Shown here: positions 5,913-7,049 of the stretch, in pieces | Layout: the number at the start of each line of letters is the position of its first letter | Numbering within the stretch: the first letter of the stretch is position 1 | From: Elusimicrobiota bacterium | GTDB taxonomy: Bacteria > Elusimicrobiota > Elusimicrobia > Elusimicrobiales > Elusimicrobiaceae | Reading direction: 5' to 3' | DNA: 7,049 nt | Assembly: GCA_031271365.1 (NCBI GenBank) | Contig: JAISVV010000055.1 | Coordinates: forward strand, 1 to 7,049 | Notes under the pieces: model-generated | Database searches by the model: none | The model's input: only the letters and a program-made list of their open reading frames with translations | Told to the model about the DNA's origin: nothing | Made by a program: the position numbers and the translations under genes

Positions 5913-6971
5913 TTATTTGCCTCTTAGGTTGCCTAAAGTTTCGTCCACAACAACTTTAGCGGCGGCGCCCAAATCTTTAACCATGTCTATGGCGGTGGGT
6001 TTTTTGGGCTCCTCGCTGCCTTTGGGCACGTTATAGCGTTTAATCTCGTCTATAATTTTTAGCGCAAGCTGCAAAGCCTCGCTGCCGCGCTCGCCGCTGG
6101 GGCCGGGCGTTTTGCAGTTGCGTATACAATCGGCAAAGTGCATAATTTCGGACGTAATGGGCATTTGCTTGTCAAAGGCGGGGTAGATAACGTCAACGTC
6201 TTCTAAAGAGCGGATAACCGGCACTTTTTTGCGGTACGCTTTAACGCGGGCGTTCATAAAATCTACGGATATATACGCGTCGGGCTGGTAAAGGTTCATG
6301 TAGCGCGCGCGCTCAAAGCTGATGCGGCTTGCCGTAACGTCCGCCGTGCAGCCGTTTTTAAACTTAAAGCGCACGTTGGCGATATCCTCATGCTCGGAAA
6401 ACGCGCTTAAACCAACCGCGTCAATGCTTTCCACGGGGCTTTGCAGCATGGTTAAAAGCAGGTCTATATCGTGTATCATCAAATCCAGCACTACGCCGAT
6501 ATTAGACATACGCGGGTCGTACGGGCCAAGGCGTTTGATAGCGATAAATTTAGGGTCTTTTATATACTTAAACGCTTCTAAAACGGCGGGGTTAAAACGC
6601 TCCACGTGGCCGATTTGCAGGATAACGTCCTTTTCTTTGGCTTTGGCTATAAGTTCGCGCGCCTGCTCCATGCTGGAGGCTATGGGCTTTTCCATCAGCG
6701 TGTTTACGCCGCGCTCAAGGCAGTACATGCCGATTTGGTGGTGCAGCTCCGTGGGCGCGGCCACTATAACGGCGTCCACCTGCGGCACGATTTCCTGATA
6801 GCGGGTATAGGCGGTGCAATTGTATTCCCAGGCGAGCTTTTGGGCTTTTGTAGCGTCTCTGTCGCACACGCCGACAAGCTCTATCCCCTGCATTTTAGAT
6901 AAAGTGCGCACATGGAAAGTGCCTATCTTGCCCGCGCCGATGACGCCAAATTTTATCTTTTTTTCGCTCAT
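5913..6971 (-). CDS. Gfo/Idh/MocA-family NAD(P)-dependent oxidoreductase, possible GnnA-like UDP-GlcNAc 3-dehydrogenase
   Basis: The protein of 352 residues has an N-terminal Rossmann fold with G12-x-G14-x-x-G17, then the family 'EKP' motif (94-96) with catalytic-type Lys95. The 'GHVERFNP' (121-128) and 'DLMIHDIDLLL' (163-173) segments supply the D-x3-H pair D163/H167. The C-terminal alpha/beta domain follows, with a charged helical tail. I chose ATG 6971 because GAGGTG lies six bases upstream; a GTG at 6980 would give three more residues but is part of that ribosome site. It is the first gene of the leftward operon, one base before lpxB. In Acidithiobacillus and Leptospira, GnnA of this family oxidises UDP-GlcNAc at C3 before GnnB adds an amino group, and gnnA lies near lpxA/lpxB. 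That role here is inference: no gnnB is in the window. Confidence 0.9.
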   Translation of the reverse strand: MSEKKIKFGVIGAGKIGTFHVRTLSKMQGIELVGVCDRDATKAQKLAWEYNCTAYTRYQEIVPQVDAVIVAAPTELHHQIGMYCLERGVNTLMEKPIASSMEQARELIAKAKEKDVILQIGHVERFNPAVLEAFKYIKDPKFIAIKRLGPYDPRMSNIGVVLDLMIHDIDLLLTMLQSPVESIDAVGLSAFSEHEDIANVRFKFKNGCTADVTASRISFERARYMNLYQPDAYISVDFMNARVKAYRKKVPVIRSLEDVDVIYPAFDKQMPITSEIMHFADCIRNCKTPGPSGERGSEALQLALKIIDEIKRYNVPKGSEEPKKPTAIDMVKDLGAAAKVVVDETLGNLRGK

Positions 6972-6977
6972 ATCATG

Positions 6978-6983
6978 CACCTC
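6978..6983 (-). promoter_or_regulatory. Ribosome binding site that fixes the oxidoreductase start
   Basis: GAGGTG on the minus strand is followed by six bases (CATGAT) and then ATG at 6971-6969. The alternative in-frame GTG at 6980-6978 is the 3' half of this site and has no ribosome site of its own at proper spacing. Confidence 0.65.
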
Positions 6984-6997
6984 GCTGCGTTTTTTGT

Positions 6998-7006
6998 ATT
7001 ATACCA
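6998..7006 (-). promoter_or_regulatory. Extended -10 promoter for the oxidoreductase-lpxB-rel operon
   Basis: The minus strand reads TGG-TATAAT, a perfect -10 (6998-7003) with a TG extension. A start near 6991 would give a leader of about 20 bases ending at the GAGGTG site. The -35 region is poor (AATTAT at 17-bp spacing), as is common for extended -10 promoters. It overlaps the -35 region of the rightward promoter. Confidence 0.6.
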
Positions 7007-7014
7007 TTTAAATA

Positions 7015-7025
7015 TTAGCTATAAT
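7015..7025 (+). promoter_or_regulatory. Rightward promoter -10 for the gene at the window edge
   Basis: TTAGCTATAAT contains a perfect TATAAT (7020-7025) and matches the 11-mer TTAGCTACAAT at 2255-2265 with one change. The best -35 seen is TTGTAT (6994-6999), at a long 20-bp spacing. The two divergent -10 boxes are separated by 16 bp. Confidence 0.5.
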
Positions 7026-7031
7026 TGATAC

Positions 7032-7049
7032 ATGAAAGAGCGCACTTTA
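7032..7049 (+). CDS. Start of a rightward gene (3' partial)
   Basis: An ATG six bases after the -10 box opens a frame M-K-E-R-T-L that runs off the window. There is no ribosome binding site in the preceding bases, and the predicted transcription start falls at or next to the A of this ATG. If real, the mRNA would be leaderless. Only six codons are visible, so no product can be named, and the true start could lie further downstream. Confidence 0.35.

Noticed and set aside
6978..6980. GTG as start of the oxidoreductase
   Set aside because: The GTG is part of the GAGGTG ribosome site for the ATG at 6971.
1..7049. CRISPR arrays, tRNA or rRNA genes, insertion sequences, riboswitches
   Set aside because: No regularly spaced repeats, clover-leaf arms, transposase motifs or known aptamer patterns were seen on either strand.

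Overview
The window looks like chromosomal DNA of a Gram-negative bacterium with an LPS outer membrane. It carries lpxB, a gene specific to lipid A synthesis, and an exported nitroreductase-like protein. GC content looks close to 50 % by eye, with many GCC/GGC/CGC codons. The gene mix, promoter style and the odd Rel would fit a gut Elusimicrobium-type organism (Elusimicrobiota), but that assignment is an impression and was not tested.

Layout. Positions 1-2238 (+) hold the 3' part of a large protein gene that is open from the first base and therefore starts outside the window. Its N-terminal half is helical, its centre is a hydrophobic Ala/Gly-rich segment, and its last ~140 residues resemble an ADP-ribosyltransferase (ART) fold whose key residues look altered. 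A REP-like 'DPAFAGMT' element is embedded in frame in this gene. A 56-bp gap with a promoter and a 17-bp palindrome precedes a secreted nitroreductase/SagB-like flavoprotein (2295-2888, +), which ends in a strong intrinsic terminator (2895-2928). Positions 2889-2989 form a GC-rich gap between convergent genes.

Positions 2990-6971 (-) are one tight leftward operon. In transcription order it holds a Gfo/Idh/MocA oxidoreductase, lpxB, a short bifunctional Rel (HD hydrolase, synthetase and TGS only) and a small zinc-ribbon membrane protein. The junctions are a 1-nt gap, an 11-bp overlap and a 1-nt TAATG overlap, so translational coupling is likely. The oxidoreductase next to lpxB recalls GnnA, which with GnnB makes the 3-amino sugar of 2,3-diamino lipid A. 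The operon joins outer-membrane lipid A synthesis to (p)ppGpp metabolism.

Positions 6984-7031 carry overlapping divergent promoters: a leftward extended -10 for the operon and a rightward -10 so close to an ATG at 7032 that the rightward mRNA may be leaderless. I see no tRNA, rRNA, CRISPR array, transposase or prophage genes. The best candidates for something new are the ART-like C-terminal protein, the Rel that lacks its regulatory half and is coupled to a membrane zinc ribbon, and its non-canonical synthetase motif.
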